DNA of 64,000 nucleotides. It comes from Corbicula japonica. Lineage: Eukaryota; Mollusca; Bivalvia; Venerida; Cyrenidae. The position numbers and the translations under genes were made by a program. The stretch's first letter is position 1. The number at the start of each line of letters is the position of its first letter. The notes below the pieces were generated by a model that saw nothing but the letters and a program-made list of their open reading frames with translations, was not told where the DNA came from and did not search any database. The stretch is taken from assembly GCA_038501625.1 (NCBI GenBank), contig JAZAYU010001123.1:1-64000 (forward strand), in the 5' to 3' direction. Below, piece after piece: positions 48,421 to 60,520 of this stretch.

Positions 48421-51400
48421 ATGTTTGGAAACTTTTTGTCAAAATGACAAATGGCCCCAAAACTGTTACCCAAATATTTAAGAAAATATCTACCGTATAA
48501 GTGGTTATTTCTGCAGGCTCCAAATCCTGCAGTTTTGTTAAAATTCATGGGTGTTTTTATTTCTGCGGCATCAAGTTCTTTCATAACCGGACTAAAATTA
48601 TGCAGTCTCTTTAGAAAGTGGAAATATAAAGATCGATGCCATTGCCATACATACTTATATAAATTTAGTAAAAGCTAATACATGTACTAATACATGTACA
48701 TTTATTATGTTTGAGTTACCAATCAGCTGCAAATGGAAAATCTGAACGTAATTGTTTATTCAAATATTGTTTAATAAAGCATGTTTAACTGTTGTACATA
48801 GCCCATTTCATCTATTTTTGTATGCAACCCGTTAAAAAAGTGTGTCGTCGTTCGTTATTACTTTACACATTTATCAAGTCAAAATGTAGAATGCACTGTG
48901 ACCGTTATCAAGTTCACAAAGGGATAAATATTCTGCAGATTTTAAATTTGCGGTCATTTATTTAACCGCAGAAATAGCAGAAATAAAGCCACCGCAGAAA
49001 TAACCACATATACAGTATATATAATTATATCTAATAATTATTTAAAAATCACATTTTGCAGTGGCATAAAAATTAATTACTAACTATTAATTAGATTGAT
49101 TTACGGAATTTTCTGTTACAGACTTTCCGCGATAGCCTGAATTTTAGTATTTGGCTTCACCCATAATGTACCATAGATAGCGTTGAGATTCTAGATTTTA
49201 ACGATCTATTCCTGATATGCATATTCCTTTATTTTACAGAAGAAAGACCGTAAAGTTATTTAACTTGATTTACCATTATCAAATTGAGTTTCTAACTATG
49301 ATAAAATTCCGAATTCAATCAAAAGGTTGTAATGACAAATCTTTTTCCCAAAGAAATAATTTTTTTACAAGCACTTGCTACTGTAAATTTTGAAGTTGAA
49401 GGCAGGGCGAAGTTGTGATTCCCAGTGATTAATTGCTGCAAGAACTTGATGCTTTTCTCCATATACCAGGTATACACAATTTAATTTGTATGCAACCAGT
49501 ATCGATCAAGATCAGCTGACAAATTCATGCAACCTGATCAGGATCTACACTGGTGACATCTCGGTCAGAAATAACTAATAAATTTTAAAATGAAAAGTGC
49601 AAAACATGATCGCAAATATGCCATCTGATCTAGATCTACACAATTGCCCATGTAATAGAATTGTATCTATGGAGTATTAAAAGGATTAACACGAACAGTT
49701 TTTGATGCAGTTGTGGATCTTCACTGTTTGCTTTTAGATCCTTTACATAAAGAAGCAAACATTGTAGATCCAGACTGTATACATTTTAACTTTTGCAGGC
49801 TGATTTGACTCTAATTTTTTGCTCATGATAAAAAGCATATCTACGGAGAAAAGGGTTTAAGTGCACTAAACCATTGCAAGTGATGATTTTTAAAAATAAC
49901 AACATGTATTTGGGAATGTCTTTGAATGATCCTTTAATATTTTTATTGATGTGGGTTTAAATTTCTTTCCTTTTTATAAAAGTTTTAGATTAATATACTG
50001 GTAATAGTACATATTTAAAGAAGTGGTGTTCAGGAAAAGTGAAATTCTTCAATACCGGCATTTGATGTTTTATTAATATCTTGTGGCAAATTTAAAGTTC
50101 ATGCATGGCATAGCCGTGTTTACCACATTTGGAGGAAATGTTTATTAAAGGGTTAATGAACCACTATTTTGTCATATCTTTATTAATTTTGGTGTTCTGA
50201 AATTTCTTTGGTATTTTGGGGAGAATAGTTCATGCCATTCCCAGGTATTTCTTGTTCAAATAATTCAGACTATACTTTCTTTTTCTTTCATTATATCATT
50301 TTAAAAAATCTAACTATTTTACATACCCAAGTGAAGACACTGGGCTTCAAAAGTGAAGCCACTGGGCTTCAAACACTTTAAACAACCCAAATGTTTTCCA
50401 TACCCAAATGAAAGCTATCAGATATGGACTAGATCTTAAACCTGAGTCTGATCAGAACGTAACCTTAAGTCTGATCAGAACGTAACAACTTAATTGCATT
50501 TAGATTCTTCAGGTTATTTCTGACAAATCGTTAACAGTTTAGATCCAGATCATATGACACAGATGTGGTAGCTGATCTGGATCTATACTGGTAGCCCATG
50601 TGATAAAACGCATAATATCTGGAGTAAAATGTTAAATATAATGTTTACAAGATGAATAATTTCTCAACTCTTCCTGTCATTTTTTAGGTCCAGGTGATGC
50701 TAGAAAGATGACACAGTCAATCATGGGTTAGTGCAGCTTTGACAGCAGTATCACAATGAAGTGTCTGATTCAAAGACTGGCACCATGCAAACAAAAGTAC
50801 TCTTGTAGGTTGATGGTTTTATTTTTATTAAAATTCTTTTATTAATAATAAACATAGTATTGTAGCTCATAAATTTCCTTAACACATCTCAAATCTTTCA
50901 CCATTCTAAATACCATTGTATCTGAATAATTTTTCAATGATAGATCTTTTATTTTAAAAGTTGTATTTGTATTTCTGTATGTGCAATACAGGTGAAGGTT
51001 ATTCAGTGTTAAAACTTACATAAATGTGGTCCATCATTAATATTAATATTTTACTCTTTCAGCCAGTCTGCAACTTCAGCTGTCTGCGGCATGATTTGAC
51101 ACACCTCCACTGTATTTGAATTCTTCATCACAAGTTGGAACATACAAAGCGTTTATATTTTGATAGTTTTCTGTGTCAACGTGGAAAATCTGCAAAAACT
51201 AAATGAATTAATGGGTAATGTATCATTAATTCTCACAAGTGGTTGGAAAGAGCCAAACAACTACTCAGCAACTTTTTTGGGCGATGCTGTGAAAACATTA
51301 AGTTGTTGATGAACATCCAAGGTCTTCTTTGAAGAATGTGACTTCTAGCCCAGGATTCTCATTATTTTGCTGTTGAATTGTTTTTTATGTGACCAGATCT

Positions 51401-51774
51401 TCCACTGCAATTGTTTGACAACATAGCACCACAGACTGACAGATTGAACCACAGACTGTCTACACATATATATTTAAAAACTTACTTTGCAAAATGCCCA
51501 CATAATGCTTTGTTTAAGTTTAATTGGAAAACTTGTAATGCTCTGAAAGATATTAAATGAAGAATTCAGTCTCCAAGAATGTGTGTGTGTGTGGAAGAGT
51601 AGAATAAAATGACAATTCGAAATACTACAAAAAATCACACGCTCACTATGTACCATCTGATTGGTACAGAAAGAGGGGTATCTTAGTTAAGTGCTTCTGA
51701 ACAGATAGAAAACAAATTTGTGAAAATGTAAAAAAAATGGTATTTCTCTGTTTTTTAACCCTTTCCTCCATAAA
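48421..51774. other. Intron; scattered repeats, no gene recognised
   Basis: AT-rich sequence with hairpin-family fragments (49.5 and 50.5 kb), hairpin motifs at 49,402 and 50,103, and possible non-coding exons at 50.69-50.81 and 51.06-51.6 kb. No protein-coding exon convinces me. Confidence 0.35.
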
Positions 51775-51879
51775 TACGCATGTGAGACCAGTGTAGATCC
51801 AGATCAGCTGGCACATCAGTGTCATCTGATCAGGATCTGCACTGGTCGCAATTTGATCAGAAATAACCTAATGAATAAA

Positions 51880-53625
51880 CAAGAGGGCCATGATGGCCCT
51901 GTATCGCTCACCTGAGTACAAACGTACTTTCAGCTTTACCCCAGGGCCAACATTTAAATAATGCTGGTAAAGGGTCTCTTTACAAAACTCAACACGAAAT
52001 ATCTAAGGTCTAGTCGCATTAGTTTCAGAGAACAAGGGGTGTAGTTTGACACTGGCAAACATTCTACATGTCTTCAGTTCTTACTATTTAGCTCTATGTA
52101 AAAATTGATAAGCCCCTGGGTGGGGCCAATTCGAGCCTGGGGTCATGATATGTATAAACGTGGTAAAGGTCCACAATATGATGTTACATGTAAAAATTCT
52201 AAGCTCTATGTGTTATGGTTCCAGAGAAGAAGACTTTTACAAGATATATATAATTCTATGTAAAATGGGCGACCCCTGTGGCGGGGCCAATTTTGACCCA
52301 AGGGCCATAATTTGAGCAACTTTGTTAGAGGTCCACTAGACAATGTTTCATGCCAAATATCTAACCTCTAGCCATTGCGGTTTTGGAGAAGAAGATTTTT
52401 TAAGTTTTTGCTATATATTGATACCTCTGGGGCGGGGCAAATTTTAATCCCAGGGCCATAATTTGAACAACTTTGTTAGAGGTCCATTAGACAATGTTCA
52501 TGCCAAATATCTAACCTCTGGCCATTGCGGTTTCGGAGAAGATTTTTTAAGTTTTTGCAATATATTGATATAAGGAAAACCCATGACCTCTGGGGCGGGG
52601 CAAATTTTGACCCCAGGGCCATAATTTGAACAACTTTGTTAGAGGTCTATTAGACAATGTTTCATGCCAAATATCTAACCTCTGGCCATTGCGGTTTCGG
52701 AAAAGAAGATGTTTTAAGTTTTTGCTATAAACTGATATAAGGAAAACCCATGACCTCTGGGGCGGGGTCAATTTTGACCCCAGGGCCATAATTTGAACAA
52801 CTTTGTAAGAGGTTCATTAGGCAATGTTTCATGCCAAATATCTAACCTCTGGCCATTGCGGTTTCGGAGAAGAAGATTTTTTAAGTTTTTGCTATATATT
52901 GATATAAGGAAAACCCATGACCTCTGGGGCGGGGCAAATTTTGAACACAGGGCTATAATTTTAACAATCTTAGTAGAGGACCACTAGGTGATGCTACACA
53001 CCAAATATCAAAGTTCTAGGCCTTACAGTTTCAGAGAAGAAGATTTTTTAAGTTTTTGCTATATATTGATATAAGGAAAACCCATGACCTCTGGGGCGGG
53101 GCAAATTTTGACCCCAGGGCCATAATTTGAACAACTTTGTTAGAGGTCAATAAGACAATGTTTCATGCCAAATATCTAACTTCTAGCCATTGCGGTTTTG
53201 GAGAAGAAGATTTTTTAAGTTTTTGCTATATATTTATAAGGAAAACACATGACCCCACCCGGGCGGGGCCAATTTTGACCCCAGGGCTATAATTTGAACA
53301 ATCTTGGTAGAGGACCACTAGGTGATGCTACACACCAAATATCAAAGTTCTAGGCCTTACGGTTTCAGAGAAGAAGATTTTTTTAAAAATTTCATGTTCA
53401 AAATCTATTTTTATCCTCTGTGACCTAGATAGGCAATGGACTGGAACCATTTGAACAATTTTGGTAAAGCTTCATGCAAGTAACATTCCTGCTAAGTTTC
53501 AGCAAGATTGGCCCAGGAGTTCAGGAGAAGTCGTTTGAAGAAAAAGTTGACGACGCACGGACGGACGACGGACATCAGGCGATCACAAAAGCTCGCCATG
53601 AGCACTTCGTGCTCAGGTGAGCTAA
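51880..53625. mobile_element. CAAGAGGGCC element, copy 1, with about 167-bp cores
   Basis: Starts CAAGAGGGCCATGATGGCCC (a hairpin) followed by CGCTCACCTGAG, and ends with the tract GACGCACGGACGGACGACGG and CTCAGGTGAGCTAA. About eight degenerate units of about 167 bp share TGGGGCGGGGC, GGGCCATAATTTGAACAA and CCAAATATCTAACCTCT. It is inserted within a GACCAGTGTAGATCC-family copy: host sequence AACCTAATGAATAA lies before it and AAGCGAACAGTTTAGATCCT after it. No protein. Its layout resembles the non-autonomous bivalve elements described as 'pearl'. Confidence 0.85.
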
Positions 53626-53647
53626 CAAGCGAACAGTTTAGATCCTG

Positions 53648-54060
53648 ATCATACAGCATTGCATCTATAGGATGCATTTATGCTATGAGTAATGTAGACA
53701 AAATTGTTACTTTTACATATGTTCTTGACCATTACATCCATAGGATGTGTTTTTTGTATGAGTTACATGTATGAGAGATTTATGAAGACATAATTGTTAT
53801 TTTTACATATGCTCTTGAGTATTGCATCCCTAGTACTCATTTTTTGTATGAGTTATGTGTCAGTAATGTTGACAAAACTGTTAACTTTGCATATGTTCTT
53901 GGATGCATTTTTGTATGAGTAATGTGTAAGTAATGTTGACAAAATTGTTATTTTTGCATATGTTCTTAAGCATTGCATACATAGGACACATTAATTGTTT
54001 AAGATGTACGGAGTTCTGTCGACAAAAATTTTATTTTCCATATTTTTACTAATGGTTATT
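53648..54060. repeat. Degenerate tandem repeat of about 90 bp
   Basis: Roughly five units sharing ATTGCATCCATAGGATG-like, TTTTTTGTATGAGTTA and TTGACAAAATTGTTA words, ending in ACATATGTTCTTG. Confidence 0.7.
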
Positions 54061-54108
54061 TTTACGTACCATCTATTAAAAGCCAGAATGGGTCATTGGC
54101 ACAAGAAA

Positions 54109-56798
54109 CAAGAGGGCCATGATGGCCCTATAGCGCTCACCTGAGCACAAAAGTACTCTCAGCTTTACCCCAGGGCCTACATTTAAATAATGCTGGTAAA
54201 GGATCTCTTCACAATACTCAACACGAAATATCTAAGGTCTAGTCGCATTAGTTTCAGAGAAAAATGATTATTTATGTTTTCCTATATAAATCAATGTAAA
54301 CTAAGAGAACCCTGGGGCGTGGCCAATTTTGGCCCAGGGGACATAATTTGAACATACTTGGTAGATATCCACTAGACAATGCTACATACCAAATATCTAA
54401 GCTTAAGGCATTGAGGTTTCCAGTAAGAAGATTTTTTAAAATTGCCTTTTGTACATATTAAGGGCCTCCGTGGCAGGGCCAATATTGACCCCAGGGCCAA
54501 CATTTAAACAATGTTGGTAAAGGGTCTCTCCACAATACTCAACACCAAATATCTAAGGTCTAGTCCTATTATTTTCGGAGAATAATGATTTTTCATGTTT
54601 TCCTATATAAATCAATGTAAACTAAAAGAACCCTGGGGTGTCGCCAATTTCGGCCCAGGGGACATAATTTGAACAGACTTGGTAGACATCCACTAGACAA
54701 TGCTACATACCAAATATCTAAGCTTTAGGCATTGAGGTTTCAAGTAGAAAGATTTTTAAAGTTTGCCTTTTTCACATATTAAGGGCCCCCGGGGCAGGGA
54801 CAATTTTGACCCCAGGGCCAACTTTTAAACAAAGTTGATAAAGGGTCTCTACACAATACTCAGCACCAAATATCTAAGATCTAGTCCTATTAGTTTTGGA
54901 GAAAAATGATTTTTCATGTTTTTCCTATATACCTATATGTAAACCAAGAGAACCCTAGGGCGTGGCAGATTTTGGCCCAGGGGACATAATTTGAACAAAT
55001 TTAGTAGACATCCATTAGACAATGCTACTTACAAAATATCTAAGCTGTACGCATTGTGGTTTGTGAGAAGAAGCATTTTAAAGATTTCCTATATAAGTCT
55101 ATGTAAAATGAAGTGACCCCTGGGGCGGGGCCAATTTTGACCCCAGGGAAATAATTTGAACAATCTTTGTAGAGTTCCACTAGAGGGTGCTAAATGCCAA
55201 ATATCTAAGCTCTAGGCCTTATGGTTTCAGACAAGAAGATTTTTAAAGTTTTTCCTATATAAGTCTATGTAAAATGAAGTGACCCCTGGGGCGGGGCCAA
55301 TTTTGACCCCAGGGAAATAATTTGAACAATCTTTGTAGAGTTCCACTAGAGGGTGCTAAATGCCAAATATCTAAGCTCTAGGCCTTGTGGTTTCAGACAA
55401 GAAGATTTTTAAAGTTTTTCCTATATAAGTCTATATAAAATGAAGTGACCCCTGGGGCGGGGCCAATTTTGACCCCAGTGAAATAATTTGAACAATATTT
55501 GTAGAGTTCCACTAGAGGGTGCTAAATGCCAAATATCTAAGCTCTAGGCCTTATGGTTTCAGACAAGAAGATTTTTAAAGTTTTTCCTATATAAGTCTAT
55601 ATAAAATGAAGTGACCCCTGGGGCGGGGCCAATTTTGACCCCAGGGAAATAATTTGAACAATCTTTGTAGAGTTCCACTAGAGGATTCTAAATGCCAAAT
55701 ATCTAAGCTCTAGGCCTTGTTGTTTCAGACAAGAAGATTTTTAAAGTTTTTCCTATATAAGTCTATATAAAATGAAGTTACCCCTGGGGCGGTGCCAATT
55801 TTGACCCCAGGGAAATAATTTGAACAATCTTTGTAGAGTTCAACTCGAGGGTGCTAAATGCCAAATATCTAAGCTCTAGGCCTTGTGGTTTCAGACAAGA
55901 AGATTTTTAAAGTTTTTCCTATATAAGTCTATGTAAAATGAAGTGACCCCTGGGGCGGGGCCAATTTTGACCCCAGGGAAATAATTTGAACAATCTTTGT
56001 AGAGTTCCACTAGAGGGTGCTAAATGTCAAATATCTAAGCTCTAGGCCTTGTGGTTTCAGACAAGAAGATTTTTAAAGTTTTTCCTATATAAGTCTATAT
56101 AAAATGAAGTGACCCCTGGGGCGGGGCCAATTTTGACCCCAGGGAAATAATTTGAACAATATTTGTAGAGTTCCACTAGAGGGTGCTAAATGCCAAATAT
56201 CTAAGCTCTAGGCCTTATGGTTTCAGACAAGAAGATTTTTAAAGTTTTTTCCTATATAAGTCTATGTAAAATGAAGTGACCCCTGGGGCGGGGCCAATTT
56301 TGACCCCAGGGAAATAATTTGAACAATCTTTGTAGAGTTCCACTAGAGGATTCTAAATGCCAAATATCTAAGCTCTAGGCCTTGTGGTTTCAGACAAGAA
56401 GATTTTTAAAGTTTTTCCTATATAAGTCTATATAAAATGAAGTTACCCCTGGGGCGGTGCCAATTTTGACCCCAGGGAAATAATTTGAACAATCTTTGTA
56501 GAGTTCAACTAGAGGGTGCTAAATGCCAAATATCTAAGCTCTAGGCCTTGTGGTTTCAGACAAGAAGATTTTTAAAGTTTTTCCTTTCGGTTGCCATGGC
56601 AACCAGAGTTCTGCATGGAATTGATTTCTTTGAACAACTTTGGAAGAGCTTCATGCAAGGAACATCCGTGGCAAGTTTCATCAACTTTGGCCCAGGGCTT
56701 TAAGAGGAGATGTTGTTTAAAGCAAAAATTGACGACGCACGACGGACACAGGGCGATCCTAAAAGCTCACCATGAGCACAAGTGCTCAGGTGAGCTAA
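54109..56798. mobile_element. CAAGAGGGCC element, copy 2, with 166-bp cores
   Basis: Same ends as copy 1 (CAAGAGGGCCATGATGGCCC to CTCAGGTGAGCTAA). Four diverged units are followed by about nine regular ones at a strict 166-bp spacing: GACCCCTGGGGCGGGGCC falls at 55,115, 55,281, 55,447 and 55,613. Units from 55.1 kb on are almost identical to each other and carry shared variants in alternate units (for example GAGGATTCTAAATG, GGGCGGTGCC), so the array has been homogenised in blocks. Non-coding. Confidence 0.9.
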
Positions 56799-58199
56799 AA
56801 AGGCTGATGACCGCTTTTGGCTTTCAGTAGATGGATTATGTTTTTGATCATTGCATTGGACACATTTTTTGTAGTTATGTGTCAGCATTGTTGGCAAAAT
56901 TATGCCTCCAAGGCCTCGGATGCAGTACAATATTAATCACTATCATAACTCTTGACTTCAATATGTATGCATTTTATTGCATGTGTGACTAGTGTAGATC
57001 TCGATTATTTCGCACATTTGTAATGTCTGACCGTCCTTAGGACCTTCACTGTTTTCATTTTGGTTAGAAATAATACATATATAAGAATGCGGACAGTGTA
57101 GATCGTGATCAGATCATGATCAGATGGGAAAACTGTGCCCGCTGATCAAATTCTACACTGTTTAATTTTCAATAAAGGTGTATAGATCTGTCAAGTAAAG
57201 GGTTAATACCAGTATAGCTTCAATTAGATATGAACTAAAAAGATATCAAACTGTTTGTTTAATGATTTATTAGGTTATTTCTGACCAGAAAGCAACAGTG
57301 TAGATCCTGATTACATGGCATGTGTGTTCTGCCTGACCAGGATCTTCAATAAAATGTTGCATATATATAGAGAAAGGGGTTAATTCTAACATGGTTTATT
57401 TGATTTTACAAAGGTATATTTACTAATGAATAGCATAGGATTATTGACTGGTTATTCAAATGTGACTGATTTTACAGTTGTTCAAGGTAACTTCGATTTT
57501 TTAAATTTAATTTGTGAAATAAATCTTTGTGCAATACCAAGAATTATTAGAATTTACTTTATAGTGGCAATTATCACCACTTAATGCTAAGACCGCCTTT
57601 GGGACTGGGAAACAGTGGTTATTATAGTTGAGTGGTCCTATATTTTGGGGAGGTATATCAAAACTATAAAATAGGATACTTACTATGAAGGTGGTCTTAA
57701 TATCAGTGTGGTCTAAATGAGGGGGTTTACCATACAGTGTATATATACTCCTTGTCAATAGAAAGTTAACACTTTGATAATTACTTTGATAATAACTAAC
57801 GGCTGTAAGTAATTGATTAAATTTGAATGGATTTATAGGAATTTCTACTTATCATGAAATTTGAAACAATTACTTTGTTGCCACCATTCTGTCAATTTCA
57901 AGTTACCTGGTTTCCATTTTGTTGATTTTTTCCATTTTCAAAGGTTGAGAAAATAAACGCCAGAGTTTATCTTAAAAGAAAACATTGGAAACTTTCAATT
58001 GTTAAGTAAATTCAGCAGAAAAAACCTGATGACAGTGAGTTACCCAAAATTGCGAGAATGTACTAGTGCTATTTCGCGATACTGAATAGTTTCAATACAT
58101 CAATGCAAACGGTAAAAGTGGTAACTTTTTATTTGCGGTCAGTATACATAATAGTATATGAATACAGAATTTTATATCTAATGCTTCTAAAGTATCAAT
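56799..58199. other. Intron; hairpin-family fragments, no gene recognised
   Basis: GACCAGTGTAGATCC-type blocks at about 56,990-57,175 and 57,290-57,350. The rest is AT-rich. Confidence 0.4.
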
Positions 58200-59057
58200 T
58201 ACACCGAGTCCAATCGTTCACTATAGGTCCCAGGAGGAGAACGCATGGATAGACCGCTTTTTCAGGAGGGATTTGGGTACTGTGGTAAGTAAATCGCCTC
58301 GCATTTCTTTGATAATGCATATATCAGATAAAGACATTATCTATGCTGATCTCCTATATTTACTCTAAACAATGGTCATCTCACATTTGCCCAACGTTCG
58401 GTATCTTCTGAGAACATTCTCCACAACTGCACTAGAAAATCGCAAAAAATGGCAAAATCACTCTTTAAAAGCCAATATTTTTATAATTAAGCAAAGTTCT
58501 AAGCATTTGTTTCGTTCTAAAGATTCGTTTTACACTTGTCTTCATATGTCATAAGCCTCCACCATTTAAAAGTCGTTTTAGGAGGATTTAGACCACAAGT
58601 TAGAAAATTTTCAAAATGAACGCATGGGTAGAAGTTTTCATCAATTTTCCTAATGAACGCATGGACAGGAGGCATTTTAGAAATCCATTTTTATCGTGAA
58701 TATCCCACATGTAATCGACTTTTTGACCGTTATATTTTACAATATTTTATTCTGAATTGCTAAAATATTATTTAGATCAGTCTCTAGTTTCGTATTGATA
58801 ATAAGCGATACCATAGGGCATATATAGTTTTCGAGATTAACTTGGAATTATTTATCATGCAAACGAAACTTCTGACATCTCATAATAACTGTTAGACCTT
58901 GCACTTTGTGAACAGTTACAACAAAATTTAATTTCCATGAAGGAGTTGCCAGGAAGTTAAAAATTATCATAGCATTAACCACATTACAATGAATTTGCTC
59001 TATTTAAACTCAACAGTACCTTTCAAAATTGTCCTACCACGTACATGGTAATTTTTA

Positions 59058-59836
59058 TACGCCCGTTTGAAAAACGGGACGTATTATGGGAACACCTGCG
59101 GCGGGCGGGCGGGTTGGCGGGCGGGCGGCGTCAACAGGGTTTCCGCTCTCTAAGTCAAAGAGTTTTCATTAGGTCTTTATCAAACTTGGTGAATATGTTG
59201 GTATGCATAATGTCTCGACCAAGTTCTATAACCAGCCAAATCCCCCCCAGGCACTCCTGAATTATGGCCCTTTAATTGTCCAAAATTTGGGTTTCCGCTC
59301 TCTTAGTCAAAGAGTTTTTGTCCTGTCTTTATCAAACTTGGTGAATATGTTGGTGGGCATAATATCTGGACCAAGTTCTATAACCAGCAAAATCCCCCAA
59401 TGCACTCCTGAATTATGGCCCTTTAATTGTCCAAAATAAGGGTTTACGCTCTCTAAGTCAAAGAGTTTTCATCCGGTCTTTATCAAACTTGGTGAATATG
59501 TTGGTGGGCATAATATCTCGACCAAGTTCTATAACCAGCCAAATCCCCGCTGGCACTCCTGAATTATGGCCCTTGAATTGTCCAAAATTACTGTTTCAGC
59601 TCTCTAAGTCAAAGAGTTTTCATCCGGTCTTTATCAAACTTGGTGAATATGTTGGTGGGCATAATATCTCGACCAAGTTCTATAACCTGCCAAATCCCCC
59701 CAGGCACTCCTGAATTATGGCCCTTAAATTGTCCAAAAATTGAATTAGCGGTATCTGCTCTCCAAATCGAATAATTTTCATTGGATCGTTACGCAACTTT
59801 GAGGATCAGCATTTTGACGGGCGTATTTTGTGTTAG
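59058..59836. mobile_element. TACGCCCGTTT element with about 150-bp cores
   Basis: Starts TACGCCCGTTTGAAAAACGG (hairpin CCCGTTT/AAACGGG) and ends GACGGGCGTATTTTGTG. After a CGGGCGGGCGGG-rich stretch come four units of about 150 bp with TCTCTAAGTCAAAGAGTTTT, TATCAAACTTGGTGAATATG and CACTCCTGAATTATGGCCC. Same architecture as the other core-repeat elements; here it sits inside the large inverted repeat. Confidence 0.8.
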
Positions 59837-59935
59837 TTTGGCACTCTTGTTGTACTTTGAGGATGAAAATCTATACAAACGATCTATATTCAGAAGCAGC
59901 CTCTTGATCCCGTAAGCCAAAGGGTTAAGGGTTGT

Positions 59936-59936
59936 G

Positions 59937-59962
<26 letters not shown>
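59936..59962. repeat. 27-bp poly-G run
   Basis: An uninterrupted G homopolymer followed by AGTCACACTGCC. Such a run could form G-quadruplex structure; its length is unreliable in most assemblies. Confidence 0.85.
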
Positions 59963-59967
<5 letters not shown>

Positions 59968-60339
59968 CACTGCCATACCACCTCAAACCAAATTATTCTG
60001 AACAACACAAAAAGACCTACAAAATGGTTATACAATCATTATTTACTTTATAGACACGAAATCACCTTCTCCTTGTTAAACAGTAACCCACTAGAACTGT
60101 CAATTTTAACATCAGAAACATTTGTAAACAAATAACCATCATATAGAGGTCACATTAACGCGCCAAAATAAAGTCACGTGATCGCCAATATTTGTAAACA
60201 AAACAGAAACTTCAATAACTGCCAAGAATAACCATCTGAAAATGTCTCTTACTACATGTACACTCTTTCTATAACTGCTTACAACAATAAACTTTCCAAT
60301 CCCATATATTTTGATTAAAAGAAAACACCAACTCATCGA

Positions 60340-60520
60340 TCTATTTATATACTTTATATATATCTATACTCTATATATTGATCTATCTATTTATATACTC
60401 ATTTATATATAGCTTGAGCTGGTACTTAACGTTCGCTAACAATCTATATTTGAAGCCGGGCCACGTGATACTCAACATTCGCTGTAAACGTCTATTTGAA
60501 GCCGGGCCCATTATTCTTTT
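60340..60520. repeat. AT-rich simple repeat and short direct repeat
   Basis: TATCTATATAT-type sequence, then two copies of ATTTGAAGCCGGGCC (about 60,448 and 60,493) within near-duplicate segments of about 45 bp. Confidence 0.6.

Noticed and set aside
51880..56798. Regularly spaced 166-bp units as a CRISPR array
   Set aside because: The units are fully repeated without unique spacers, and the genome is animal.
59045..59713. Repeated frames with SLSQRVF and SNLVNMLV words
   Set aside because: Translation of the 150-bp core repeats of the TACGCCCGTTT element.
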